Below, piece after piece: positions 44,301-53,288 of a stretch of 64,000 nt of DNA. The notes beneath the pieces are model-generated. The model was not told where the DNA came from and searched no databases. It saw nothing but the letters and a program-made list of their open reading frames with translations. Every line of letters starts with the position of its first letter. The first letter of the stretch is position 1. The stretch is from Alphaproteobacteria bacterium. Its GTDB lineage: Bacteria > Pseudomonadota > Alphaproteobacteria > TMED109. The stretch lies in NCBI GenBank assembly GCA_022819905.1, contig JAJEGJ010000087.1:32178-96177 (forward strand). Direction: 5' to 3'. A program made the translations under genes and the position numbers.

Positions 44301-44708
44301 ATGGCGCTGATCGCCTGGCGCAAGGCCTTCGAAATCGGGATCGAGGCGGTTGATCACGAGCACCGCGAGTTGATCGACCTCATCAACCAGCTCCACGAGC
44401 GGCTCGGCCAGGGTGCCACGCGGGAGACCGTCGCCGATTTTCTCGGTGAGATCCACGCAAGCATCTCCGCGCATTTTGCGCTCGAGGAACGGGTCATGCG
44501 CGAACTGGAATACGACGAGTACGCCGACCACAAGGAAGACCACGAAACCCTGCTGGACGACATCAGGGACATCATGGACGCGTTCGAGGAAGGCAGCTAT
44601 GCAGAATTCGAGGCGGATCTGGGCGCGCAGCTCGAATCGTGGTTCGGCGGGCACTTCCGCACGAAGGATGCCCGCCTGCACACCTTCCTCCATGACCGAG
44701 GCATGTGA
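44301..44708 (+). CDS. Bacteriohemerythrin
   Basis: A 135-residue four-helix di-iron protein. Ligands expected for the family are visible: His in AVDHEHRELIDLINQLHERL, His and Glu in SAHFALEERVMRELEYDEYA followed by DHKEDH, and His/Asp in WFGGHFRTKDARLH. AAGGAGG lies just upstream. Hemerythrins bind O2 and some bind NO; lying 37 bases after the NO-reductase-like operon it may buffer or sense its substrate. The NO link is inference. Confidence 0.93.
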   Translation: MALIAWRKAFEIGIEAVDHEHRELIDLINQLHERLGQGATRETVADFLGEIHASISAHFALEERVMRELEYDEYADHKEDHETLLDDIRDIMDAFEEGSYAEFEADLGAQLESWFGGHFRTKDARLHTFLHDRGM

Positions 44709-45008
44709 TCGAGAACGGCGCGCTCATCAACTAGGCAGGGCTGCTGCACGGCCAGCTCAACATTCGAACATCGCGCGTCCCGATCCCGCACATCCCGGCG
44801 AGGCCGCGCGGGCACGTGAATCCAGCCACTCGTTGTGGTACCGCGCTCGTCTGGTCGGGGCTGTGTCCCTCGGCGTGTTGTAGCAGTGGCAAGCCCTCCC
44901 ACCCGCCGCCGCGCCTGCAAGGCGCAGGCGGCGGCGGTGAGAACCTCGCCAATGATTGCCGGAAAGAGTCTCGCTAGGTTGGCAACGGCCGCGCCGGCGG
45001 CAACCGCA
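44709..45008. other. Gap without recognisable gene
   Basis: Spacer between convergent hemerythrin and RHH antitoxin genes. No convincing hairpin terminator seen. Confidence 0.3.
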
Positions 45009-45245
45009 TCACTTGCCGTTACCGGCTTCCGCGTGCCGACGGTCGAGTTCCTCAAGCAGTTTCAGTCCGCGCCTGGTATCACCGCGCGCCGCACGCATCC
45101 GAAACCGCATTTCGGTGTCGTGTTCGGCCAACGCCCTTACCGAAAGCTCTTCCATCAGCTTGTTCAGGCTCAGGCCACGCCGTGCCGCCATTGCCGCCAG
45201 CCGGTCGCGATGCGCATCGGGAAGCCGAATCGTCAATGTCGCCAC
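45009..45245 (-). CDS. Ribbon-helix-helix antitoxin of a PIN module
   Basis: A 78-residue protein: TLTIRLPDAHRDRLAAMAAR followed by RGLSLNKLMEELSVRAL is a ribbon-helix-helix DNA-binding unit, with a charged C-terminal tail to bind the toxin. GTG 45245 lies one base after the toxin stop, so here the toxin gene comes first. It should repress the module promoter. Confidence 0.8.
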   Translation of the reverse strand: MATLTIRLPDAHRDRLAAMAARRGLSLNKLMEELSVRALAEHDTEMRFRMRAARGDTRRGLKLLEELDRRHAEAGNGK

Positions 45246-45246
45246 G

Positions 45247-45675
45247 TCAATCGTCCTCCTTCAGCCAGGCCCCCGGGGTCACGACACGGAAACCGTCGAA
45301 AACCAGCTCGCCCGCCTCGATATCCCTCGTATTGCCCGTCAAAATCCATGCTGCATTCCCCGCAACCGCCAGTTCGACCAAGTGGTTGTCGGACTCGTCC
45401 CGGAGGTTCGGGCGCCAGAGATACGAGATGTTGATCCACTGGCAGGCACCAAGAACGGCATCGAACAGCGCCGTCCGGTCTTCTGGACCGATTGGTGCCG
45501 CGGCGAACAACTCCTCCCTCGACAGCACATCCTCATACTCCAGAAACAATGCGTTGCCGATCAGGGGTCGCGCCGTACCGGTCAGACACCTTCGCAAGAC
45601 CTCCCGAGCCGCGCCGTCGGGAGAAAGGATCGCAGAAACTAGAACATTCGTGTCGACAACGATCCTTTGCACCAT
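45247..45675 (-). CDS. PIN-domain ribonuclease toxin, intact
   Basis: A 142-residue PIN-family toxin of the COG1569 type. The acidic residues are in VVDTNVLVSAIL, FLEYEDVL, LRDESDNHLVELA and the late LTGNTRDIE; a toxin-fold end AWILTGNTRDIEAGEL is in place, so it looks complete. It is expected to cut RNA. It overlaps or abuts its RHH antitoxin. One of three intact toxin-antitoxin pairs in the window. Confidence 0.83.
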   Translation of the reverse strand: MVQRIVVDTNVLVSAILSPDGAAREVLRRCLTGTARPLIGNALFLEYEDVLSREELFAAAPIGPEDRTALFDAVLGACQWINISYLWRPNLRDESDNHLVELAVAGNAAWILTGNTRDIEAGELVFDGFRVVTPGAWLKEDD

Positions 45676-45979
45676 GGATTGCTAGCATATACGCTATCAG
45701 ATGGCCGAGCAACCGCCAGTCAAGGCTAGCCCGCTTCGCTCACCACCGCCGGTGATGATTCCGTCGGGGGGGCGTTCGGCAGCATTGCCGCCAGCCGTCG
45801 GGGTCTGGATCGTGCCAGCGCGGGTTTGCGCCCCGTCGGTACGGGCCTTGCCAGCCCGAATTGGGGGTGGCTACGGATGAACGGCCGGACGCCGGGCAGA
45901 CGCTGCAGGCGGCGCTCCTGGTCGGCGCGTTCGGCGGTTCGGTTGGGGCCGTCAGCCGGGTCCGGCGCGGGCCGGCGGT

Positions 45980-46297
45980 GCGCGCACGGCCGCTCGCCAG
46001 CGCCAGCACGCTGTCCGCCCGCAGCCGGTCGTGGTCGTTCAGGTCTTCATAGCCCGCCGCCAGCCCCAGCACCCGCGGCGCCACTAGCGCCTCCAGACGA
46101 TGCTCGATGCGCGCCACCGAACGATGGTCCCGGAAACACCCCGTCCCCGTCAGCCGCTCCGTCAACCGGAACCCCCAGTCGACCTTCCACAGCAGCAGCA
46201 CGCCGAGGTCCATTGTCAGCCGACCGCCGTCGAACCGGCCCACCACCCGACGCCGGCCAAAGCCTCCAAAACACAGTTGGGCCGAGATACGTTCTGG
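45980..46297 (-). mobile_element. IS1380-family transposase N-terminal fragment
   Basis: Reads PERISAQLCFGGFGRRRVVG, then RFDGGRLTMDLGVLLLWKVD, LTERLTGTGCFRDHRS, and IEHRLEALVAPRVLGLAAGY, then EDLNDHDRLRADSVLALA: the standard IS1380 N-terminus. After about 45980 the frame shifts and the catalytic parts are gone. The rest of 45676-46432 shows only decayed sequence of the same kind. No clean terminal repeats were found. Confidence 0.78.
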
Positions 46298-46432
46298 CTG
46301 CAGGGGGGCGGCTCCGTCTGGTTCGGTAAGGCTCTGAATCTCCTACCTAAGCCATGCGTGTCTGCCCTATGTGCAGCCTCCACGGTGATTTGTTCGGGCT
46401 AGCACCCCGATCCCGGCCATAATGCCGGGACG

Positions 46433-48157
46433 ATGTTCGAGAAGCTGAATCGCCCCGAGCGGTGGATCTTTGACGGCCTGTCGCTTGGCCTCGTCGGCTT
46501 CTACTCGTACGCGGCCGTACTCGACCCCGCCGCGACGCAGTTCCACCGCGGCATCTACGTCGTCATCACCTACGTTCTCGTGTTCCTCCTGTACCGGTCG
46601 AGAAGCCGGGTGGGCAGGGTCTGCGACTACCTGCTGATCGCCGCCTCCATCACCTGCATCGGGTACTGGATGTGGAACTTCGAAGCCATCAACTACCGGG
46701 TCGGCGCCGAGACGGAGCTCGACCAGTGGATCGCCATGGTGGGTGTCCTGCTCGGAATTGAGCTCGCCCGACGGGTCCTCGGCAATGTCTTCGTCGTGCT
46801 CAGCGTCGTCATGCTGATCTACGGCGTCTACGGGGAGTACGCGCCCGAGCTCATCTCGCACGCCGGCGACACCTTCCCCGAACTCTGCACCAGCATCTTC
46901 TACAAGAGCGACGGCGTGTTCGGAATCATGGCCAACGTGCTTGCGACCTACGTCATCCTCTTCGTCATCTTCGGAGCCTATCTCGAAGCGAGCGGGGCCC
47001 AGCGCTTCTTCGTGGACTTCCCGCTGGCGGCTGTCGGACACAAGATCGGCGGACCCGCCAAGGTTTCCGTGATCGCCAGCGGTCTCTTCGGATCCATCTC
47101 CGGCAGCGCCATCGCCAACACGGTGTCGACGGGGAACTTCACGATCCCGATGATGAAGAAGGCCGGGTTCAAGCCCCATGTCGCCGGCGGCATCGAGCCC
47201 GCGGCATCCATTGGCGGCATGTTCCTGCCGCCCATCATGGGCGCCGGCGGGTTCATCATGGCCGAACTCACGGGCGAGCCCTACTCGACCATCATGCTTA
47301 TCGCCGTGGGCCCCGCCCTCCTGTACTTCTTCAGTGTTTTCGTGATGGTGCATTACGAGGCCAAGCGCCACGGAATCAGGGGGGAGAAGTCGGAGATATC
47401 GGCCGGGAAGATCTTCCGACGGGGCTGGTACTACTGTCTGCCCCTCGTCGTCATCACTGTCCTGATGTTGATGGGCTTCTCGCCGGGCTATTCCGCCATC
47501 CTTGGCCTCTTCACCTGCGTCGCCGTGAGCTGGGTTCGCAGGGACACGCGGATCGGCCCGCGACGCTTCCTTGAGGCCGCCCGAACCGGCGCGCAGAACA
47601 GCCTCAAGATCGGCGCCACGGTCGGTGTGATCGGCATCATCATCGGCGTGCTCACGTACAGCGGGCTGGTGCTCACCTTCGCGGACATCGTGATCGCCTT
47701 GGCGGACGGTCGGCTCTGGCTAACCATCTTGCTCATTGCCCTCGCGTCACTGATCCTCGGTATGGGCGTGCCCGTGACCGCCGCCTATCTCATCACGGCG
47801 GTGGTTGCCGTGCCCCCGCTGACCGAACTGGGCGTGAACCCCATCGCCGCACACATGATCGTCTACTGGCTGTCGCAGGATTCGAACGTCACGCCCCCCG
47901 TCTGCATTGCGGCCTTCACCGGCGCAGCGATCGCCAAGGCGAACATGTGGAAGACGGCCTTCTCCGCCTTCAGGTTCGCCAAATTCCTCTATCTGGCCCC
48001 CTTCATCTTCGGCTACGTGCCCGCCTTTTCCCTCGACGGGAGCGCCAGCGACATCGTCGTGGCCTTCGCCCTGATTCTCGTGGGCACGTGGGCATACGCC
48101 TGGTTCCTGAGCGGGATCTGGCTTGACCGGCTCGGAGGCCACCGTTCGACGATCTGA
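46433..48157 (+). CDS. TRAP transporter fused permease (TAXI-type)
   Basis: A 574-residue polytopic membrane protein combining the small (4-helix) and large TRAP subunits as in TAXI-type transporters. Signatures: GVYGEYAPELISHAG, FGSISGSAIANTVSTGNFT, AGFKPHVAGGIEPAASIGGM, LGMGVPVTAAYLITAVVAVP and SQDSNVTPPVCIAAF. It imports a carboxylate using a sodium gradient, fed by a TAXI receptor. The only TAXI receptor in the window is at 36676. A degenerate IS1380 piece lies immediately upstream, so its promoter context may be rearranged. Confidence 0.93.
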   Translation: MFEKLNRPERWIFDGLSLGLVGFYSYAAVLDPAATQFHRGIYVVITYVLVFLLYRSRSRVGRVCDYLLIAASITCIGYWMWNFEAINYRVGAETELDQWIAMVGVLLGIELARRVLGNVFVVLSVVMLIYGVYGEYAPELISHAGDTFPELCTSIFYKSDGVFGIMANVLATYVILFVIFGAYLEASGAQRFFVDFPLAAVGHKIGGPAKVSVIASGLFGSISGSAIANTVSTGNFTIPMMKKAGFKPHVAGGIEPAASIGGMFLPPIMGAGGFIMAELTGEPYSTIMLIAVGPALLYFFSVFVMVHYEAKRHGIRGEKSEISAGKIFRRGWYYCLPLVVITVLMLMGFSPGYSAILGLFTCVAVSWVRRDTRIGPRRFLEAARTGAQNSLKIGATVGVIGIIIGVLTYSGLVLTFADIVIALADGRLWLTILLIALASLILGMGVPVTAAYLITAVVAVPPLTELGVNPIAAHMIVYWLSQDSNVTPPVCIAAFTGAAIAKANMWKTAFSAFRFAKFLYLAPFIFGYVPAFSLDGSASDIVVAFALILVGTWAYAWFLSGIWLDRLGGHRSTI

Positions 48158-48259
48158 CACCCCCTCAAGCAGGCCGCGCGATCACGGGTCTCCGGTCCGT
48201 GACCGGCGCGCGCTCCGGGATGCGCGGTCCGCGCCCCTGCCCCTTGAACCCGCTTCGCG

Positions 48260-48673
48260 TCAGCGGCCTTTGCGCTCCCTCGGCGGATCAATCGGCGCCT
48301 CTGCCTCGATCCACGCCTCCATCCCGCCGCGCATGTGCGCCACCGGCCGGAGGCCCATGTCCTGGGCCGTCTTCGCCGCCAGTGCCGAGCGCCATCCGCC
48401 GGCGCAGTAGAACACGAACGTCTTGTCCTCGGCGAAGACCGGCTTGTGGTACGGGCTCTCGGGATCGATCCAGAATTCCAGCATCCCGCGCGGCACGTGA
48501 TGGGCCCCGGCGATGGTCCCCGTCCTCGCCACTTCGCGGATATCCCGCAAGTCGACGAACACGACACCGTCGTTCCCGTGCAGCGCGATGGCCTCGCCGA
48601 TATCAAGCGTGCGAACCGCCGCATCGGCCTCTGCGACCAACTCCCTGAATGAACGGGTGATTTTCTGAGGCAC
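48260..48673 (-). CDS. Rhodanese-like domain protein
   Basis: A 137-residue single rhodanese domain. The active-site Cys is in FVFYCAGGWRSALAAK. GTIAGAHHVPRGMLEF and MRGGMEAWIEA are the usual flanking signatures, and the N-terminal helix reads SFRELVAEADAAVRTLD. It would move sulfane sulfur to a thiol acceptor. A decayed partial copy lies at about 50556-50724. Confidence 0.92.
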   Translation of the reverse strand: MPQKITRSFRELVAEADAAVRTLDIGEAIALHGNDGVVFVDLRDIREVARTGTIAGAHHVPRGMLEFWIDPESPYHKPVFAEDKTFVFYCAGGWRSALAAKTAQDMGLRPVAHMRGGMEAWIEAEAPIDPPRERKGR

Positions 48674-48933
48674 GGCGATGTCTCCCTGCGTTCGTGGCTT
48701 CAGCGGAGCAGCCTACCGCAGTTGGGGGTAGCGGAGTTTACCGGAGATGACCTAAAGCAGGCCGGGACCGCTGCCGCCCGTGACGGGGTGAAGTTCTGAG
48801 TACCCGCCGTTGCCCGAACACCTCGCATGGGTTTAAGGTGGCGATGTAGCAGGCTGGACGGCCCCCGCGAGGCTTGGTTGCGGGTGCGTCGGGCCGGCGG
48901 TACTGGGACATGGCGATGCGTGATCGAGGCTTG

Positions 48934-50397
48934 ATGATGAACAGGACCGACCCGGGCGACTTGACGATGACACCGCAGGCCATGCGGGAATTGGCGGCCA
49001 AGGCGACGGAGGCCCTCGTCGAGCGCATCGCAGGCCTTGAGAGCGAGAAGGCCTGGGACGGAGAATTCCGCAATGTCCTGGAGGAGCAGCTGGGTGGTCC
49101 GCCGCCGGAGACTGGCCTGCCCGCCGAGGACGTGCTCGCACAGGCGGTGCAACAGGTCCTCCCATTTGCGGCCCGTCTGGACCATCCGCGGTTCTTCGGT
49201 TTTGTCCCGTCGTCACCAACCTGGCCGGGTGTGGTGGCGGACTTTCTGGCCGCCGGGTTCAATATCAACTCATGCACCTGGCTGGTGTCGAGCGGGACCG
49301 GCCAGCTTGAGCTGGTGGTCACGGATTGGATGCGCCGCTGGATCGGCTATCCGGAATCCGCCGGGGGATTGCTGACGAGCGGCGGCTCGGCGGCTAGCGT
49401 CGAAGCCATGGTTGCGGCGCGCGAAGCGGCGGGTCATCCGGGAAGGTTCGCCGTGTACATGAGTGATCAGAGCCACAGCGCCTTGAAGCGGGCCACGGTG
49501 ATTGCCGGTGCGCGACGGGACCACGTTCGAGTGGTGCCCACCGATGAGAACTTCCGAATGGACATGAACGAATTGGCACGCCGGGTGGCTCAGGATCGCG
49601 CCGACGGGCTGCAGCCCCTTGCCGTGTGCGCGAATGCGGGGACCGCCGGCACGGGCTCCATCGATCCCTTGCCGGCCATTGCGGATTTCTGCGAACGGGA
49701 AGGTATCTGGCTTCACGCCGACGCCGCGTACGGCGGATTCGCCCTGGTAACCGAGCGGGGCCGGGAACTACTTGACGGAATCGACCGGGCGGATTCTGTG
49801 GGCCTGGATGCACACAAGTGGTTCTTTCAACCGTACGAGGCGGGTGCCCTCATCCTGAAGGACAAGCAGCACCTCGAGGACGCATTCGCCATCGGCAACG
49901 ATGTCCTGCAGGACACGGTCTGGGGCAAGAACCACCCCAACTTCGCCGACCGGGGCCAGCAACTGAGCCGACAGGCACGGGCACTGAAGATCTGGATGTC
50001 CGTGCGGACATTTGGCATGGCACGGTTCCGGGCCGCGATCCAGAACGGGCTCGACCTGGCGCACCGGGCCGCCGCCTATGTCGACGACAGCCCGGTACTG
50101 GAAATGCTGGCTCCGGTATCGCTCGGGATCGTGTGCTTCCGGGTGAATCCCGCCGGCCGGGACTGCGACGAAGAAACTCTGGAGAAGATCAATCGTACCG
50201 TGCTCGCACGCGTGTTCTGGGACGACCTGGCATTCTTCTCGTCCACGTCCCTCAAGGGCGTGTTTTCTCTGCGCATGTGCATTTTGAATCACACGACGAC
50301 CTGGGACGACGTGCGAAGGACGCTGGATGCCGTCTCGCACCTTGGAGAGGAGGCGTCGGCGGATCAGCGAAGGGACGGTGCGGCGCAGTCGTCATGA
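48934..50397 (+). CDS. PLP-dependent decarboxylase, aromatic-L-amino-acid decarboxylase type
   Basis: A 487-residue group II pyridoxal-phosphate decarboxylase. SDQSHSALKRATVIAGARRD has the His that stacks on PLP, LHADAAYGGFALV the Asp, and LDAHKWFFQPYEAGALILKD the Schiff-base Lys. The substrate end starts HPRFFGFVPSSPTWPGVVAD. Candidate starts are 48934, 48937 and 48967; ATG 48934 is used. Family members remove CO2 from Trp, Tyr, DOPA, Phe or Glu; I cannot choose. Confidence 0.9.
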   Translation: MMNRTDPGDLTMTPQAMRELAAKATEALVERIAGLESEKAWDGEFRNVLEEQLGGPPPETGLPAEDVLAQAVQQVLPFAARLDHPRFFGFVPSSPTWPGVVADFLAAGFNINSCTWLVSSGTGQLELVVTDWMRRWIGYPESAGGLLTSGGSAASVEAMVAAREAAGHPGRFAVYMSDQSHSALKRATVIAGARRDHVRVVPTDENFRMDMNELARRVAQDRADGLQPLAVCANAGTAGTGSIDPLPAIADFCEREGIWLHADAAYGGFALVTERGRELLDGIDRADSVGLDAHKWFFQPYEAGALILKDKQHLEDAFAIGNDVLQDTVWGKNHPNFADRGQQLSRQARALKIWMSVRTFGMARFRAAIQNGLDLAHRAAAYVDDSPVLEMLAPVSLGIVCFRVNPAGRDCDEETLEKINRTVLARVFWDDLAFFSSTSLKGVFSLRMCILNHTTTWDDVRRTLDAVSHLGEEASADQRRDGAAQSS

Positions 50398-50924
50398 ACG
50401 TTGCCCGGCAACCGGTTTCTACGGACCTGGATAGCCTGCAGAGATAGGCGAGCGCGCCGGAAAGCTGCGGGACAGCCGGTACCCAGGAAACCACGTGACA
50501 ACCGGGCCTTGAGACCGAACTCACGTCCCGTCTCGACTAGACCTGCTCCGGAATGTCCCTAGGGCTCGGCACGCCATTTGCGCGGTGGGTTCTGTCCGCG
50601 TCACTTCGCGGACATCGCGCAGGTTGGCAACCACGACGTCGTCACACCCGTACCGAGCCTTCGCTTCGGCAACGTCAAGCGTGCGCACCACTGCATCCGA
50701 CTCGGCAACCTAGTTCCAAAATGAGCAGGGTTGGCCTGGGACATGTTTCTGTCTCCCCCTCGGCCGTGGATGCCGCGCAGGAACGTGTCTGTTTTGCCAC
50801 GTGGAGGGAGTAGCCGCCAAGCGGCGCGCGGTGTGGCCCGAAACGCTGCAGGGCGCCCGGTACAAGTTCTCGACAAGGTCGGATCTCCCGCCTCGGCCCG
50901 CGGATGCTCGCAGGCACGCTCTGG
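50398..50924. other. Gap holding the rhodanese remnant
   Basis: Apart from the rhodanese-like remnant, the stretch has only short unrecognised frames between the decarboxylase and higA. Confidence 0.4.
50556..50724 (-). pseudogene. Decayed partial copy of the rhodanese gene
   Basis: On the minus strand one frame reads SFWN, a stop (50712-50710), then VAESDAVVRTLDVAEAKARY and VVVANLRDVREVTRTEP. This parallels the start of the intact rhodanese at 48260, SFRELVAEADAAVRTLD through VVFVDLRDIREVARTG. The stop replaces the Leu of SFREL. The active-site half is missing. Confidence 0.72.
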
Positions 50925-51212
50925 TCAGGCGGCGGCGAACCTGCGGATCGGAGTGTCCTCCCGGTTCCGCTGCGCGTGCCAGAGATCGTACTGCATCTGC
51001 TGCGTCAGCCAACTCTCGGGGCTGCCGCCGAACGCTTCGGACAGCCGGATCGCCATCTCGGGGGAGATGCCGAGGCGGCCGTTGAGCAGCATCGACAGCG
51101 TGTTGCGCGAGACCGCGAGGCCCTTCGCGGCCTCGGTCACGGTCAGGCCAAGAGGTTCGAGGCACTGGCGCCGGATGAACGCGCCGGGATGCGGCGGATC
51201 GTGCATGAGCAT
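50925..51212 (-). CDS. higA: HigA-type antitoxin
   Basis: A 95-residue XRE-type antitoxin: [20 protein letters not shown] begins it, [20 protein letters not shown] is the HTH and [20 protein letters not shown] the well-known HigA continuation, with [13 protein letters not shown] near the end. It starts 13 bases after the toxin gene. It should bind its own promoter and the HigB toxin. Confidence 0.92.
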   Translation of the reverse strand: MLMHDPPHPGAFIRRQCLEPLGLTVTEAAKGLAVSRNTLSMLLNGRLGISPEMAIRLSEAFGGSPESWLTQQMQYDLWHAQRNREDTPIRRFAAA

Positions 51213-51225
51213 GGCTACGGCCTCC

Positions 51226-51504
51226 CTAGTGGTAATCCAGGTAGTCGACGTCGACAGCGTGGCCGTCCTCGAAGCGAAAGATCACACGCCAGTTGGCACG
51301 GACCGTCACCGCCCAGAACCCTTTGGACGGCCCCTTGAGCGGATGCAGCCGGAACCCGGGCAAGTCCATGTCGTCCGGCGCGACCGATGCGTTGAGTCGC
51401 ACGAGGATGTCACGCACGGTCTCAAGGTGCTCCGGGTGGATCCGTCGCCCGTCACCGCGTTCCATGAACCGCTCGGGCGCCCGGCTCCTGAAGCTCCGTA
51501 TCAT
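51226..51504 (-). CDS. higB: HigB-type RelE-superfamily toxin, intact
   Basis: A 92-residue ribosome-dependent mRNA interferase-like toxin: [60 protein letters not shown] and VDVDYLDYH are the family blocks, including the Arg/Trp region thought to contact mRNA. The predicted transcription start coincides with its ATG (51504), so the mRNA may be leaderless. Confidence 0.92.
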   Translation of the reverse strand: MIRSFRSRAPERFMERGDGRRIHPEHLETVRDILVRLNASVAPDDMDLPGFRLHPLKGPSKGFWAVTVRANWRVIFRFEDGHAVDVDYLDYH

Positions 51505-51509
51505 GACCG

Positions 51510-51538
51510 ACTGTAATATGCACTATGGCATAGGTCAA
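51510..51538 (-). promoter_or_regulatory. Promoter/operator of higBA
   Basis: On the minus strand TTGACC (51538-51533) and TACAGT (51515-51510) are 17 bases apart, a good sigma-70 layout. An inverted repeat, TATGC-N6-GCATA (51517-51532), fills the spacer and is a natural HigA operator. The expected start of transcription falls on or next to the HigB ATG. Confidence 0.6.
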
Positions 51539-51953
51539 AGACGGTCTCGCCCCCGCGTGCGGCGCAGTCTCGGGCTTGCAGAGCGTGCCCCGGTCCGCTG
51601 GGGCGGGTTTTCGCAGCCTCTACGGCGCGTGGACCTCGGCTTCGAGATTGTTGGGGCCGCGGCGTGCTATCAGACGGGTCGCGATCCAGGTCAAACACCA
51701 GCAGCCTACCGACAGGGACAGAGCCCAGCATCGCGCCAGCTGAGCCGTGAGCACCGCTCCCGGGTCATTTGGAACGGACTTCCGGCAAACCCGCGGGTCC
51801 CGCTCCCGCCACCCCGATCGATGACTTGCGACTAGAATGCGGGGACCACGCCGGGCCTTCGGCGATGGGACACGGGGTGCCCGGCCCGGCGGTTTCGGAC
51901 GGCGCCCGTAGCAGACGGATTTCATCCATATCTCAGGACTGGCAGCCCACCCC
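51539..51953. other. Divergent intergenic region
   Basis: Separates minus-strand higBA from the plus-strand AtuA-type gene. Beyond the higBA promoter nothing is recognised. Confidence 0.35.
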
Positions 51954-53288
51954 GTGACACGTGACTTCCGAATTGGCTGCGGTGCCGGCTTCTCCGCCGA
52001 CCGGCTGGACCCGGCCGTTGACCTCGCCGTGCACGGTGCCCTCGATGTCCTGGTGTTCGAATGCGTCGGGGAGCGCACCCTGGCCTTCGGACACCGTGAT
52101 CGGCAGGCGAACCCATCCGGCGGCTACAACCCCCTGCTGCCCCGCCGGATGCGGGCCATGCTGCCGCTGGTCTTTCCGGACGGTCCGCGCATCGTCACCA
52201 ACATGGGCGTGGCGAATCCGCTGGCCGCCGCCGAACGCACCGTCGCCGTCGCCCGGGAACTCGGCCTCGCCGGGCTCAGGGTCGCGGCGCTGATCGGCGA
52301 TGACATCGGGACGCTGCTCCCGGCCGACACGCCGCTGTGGGAAGGCATGACCCTCGCCGAGGTCGGCCGACCCTACATCGGAGCCAACGCGTACCTCGGC
52401 GCCGAGGAAATCCTCGCCGCGCTGGACACGGACGCGCATGTCGTCATCACCGGCCGGGTCGCCGACCCGTCGCTATTCGTCGCCCCGCTGCGCCGGCATT
52501 TCGGCTGGCAGGCCGACGCCTGGGCGTCGCTCGGCCGGGCGACCGCTGTCGGCCATCTCCTCGAGTGCGGCGCACAGGTCACCGGCGGGTACTTCGCGGA
52601 TCCCGGTTACAAGGACGTGGGAAGCCAAGCGAACATCGGTTTCCCGTACGCCGAGGTCGGCGCCGACGGCAGCATCTGCGTGACCAAGCTTCCCGATACC
52701 GGTGGCCTGGTCGACGAACGCACCGTCAAGGAGCAGCTGCTCTACGAGGTCCACGATCCCGCACGCTATCTCACGCCGGACGTCACCGCCGATTTCTCCA
52801 ACGCCTGCGTCACCGCGACCGGCACCGACCGGGTCACGGTGGGCGACATTTCGGGAAGCGCCCGGCCGGAGCAGCTCAAGGCGACCGCGGCATTCGACGG
52901 CGGCTGGCTGGCGGAGGCGGAGGTGTCCTACGCCGGTGACGGCGCGCAGGCCCGCGCCGCGTTGGCGGGAGAGATCGTCGGCGAACGCATGCGCACGGTG
53001 CACGACAGCCGATCGGACCTCCGCACGGACCTGATCGGGGCCGGGTCGTTGCACGCCACCGCCCGCCGGTACGCGGACGCCGCCCGTGACGTGCGCCTGC
53101 GCTGCGCCCTCCGTACCGAATCGCGCGAAGAGGCCGACCTGTTGCTGTGGGAAGTCGAATCGCTCCTCTGCTGCGGCCCGAGCGGCGGCGGCGGCTATCG
53201 GGGCTCGGTCACCCCGTCCGTCGTTACGTACTCCGCATCGGTCGACCGGGACCTGATCACACCCCGCGTGGAGGTCCTGCGCGCGTGA
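51954..53288 (+). CDS. AtuA-family (DUF1446) acyclic terpene utilisation-type protein
   Basis: A 444-residue DUF1446 protein. IGCGAGFSADRLDPAVDLAV and VFECVGERTLAFG begin it; GGYNPLLPRRMRAMLPL, VTNMGVANPLAAAERTV, and ITGRVADPSLFVAPLRRHFG are family signatures. AtuA takes part in acyclic terpene breakdown in Pseudomonas; its exact reaction is unknown, and many family members lie in other pathways. GTG 51954 is used. The next gene starts in GTGA overlap. Confidence 0.88.
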   Translation: MTRDFRIGCGAGFSADRLDPAVDLAVHGALDVLVFECVGERTLAFGHRDRQANPSGGYNPLLPRRMRAMLPLVFPDGPRIVTNMGVANPLAAAERTVAVARELGLAGLRVAALIGDDIGTLLPADTPLWEGMTLAEVGRPYIGANAYLGAEEILAALDTDAHVVITGRVADPSLFVAPLRRHFGWQADAWASLGRATAVGHLLECGAQVTGGYFADPGYKDVGSQANIGFPYAEVGADGSICVTKLPDTGGLVDERTVKEQLLYEVHDPARYLTPDVTADFSNACVTATGTDRVTVGDISGSARPEQLKATAAFDGGWLAEAEVSYAGDGAQARAALAGEIVGERMRTVHDSRSDLRTDLIGAGSLHATARRYADAARDVRLRCALRTESREEADLLLWEVESLLCCGPSGGGGYRGSVTPSVVTYSASVDRDLITPRVEVLRA

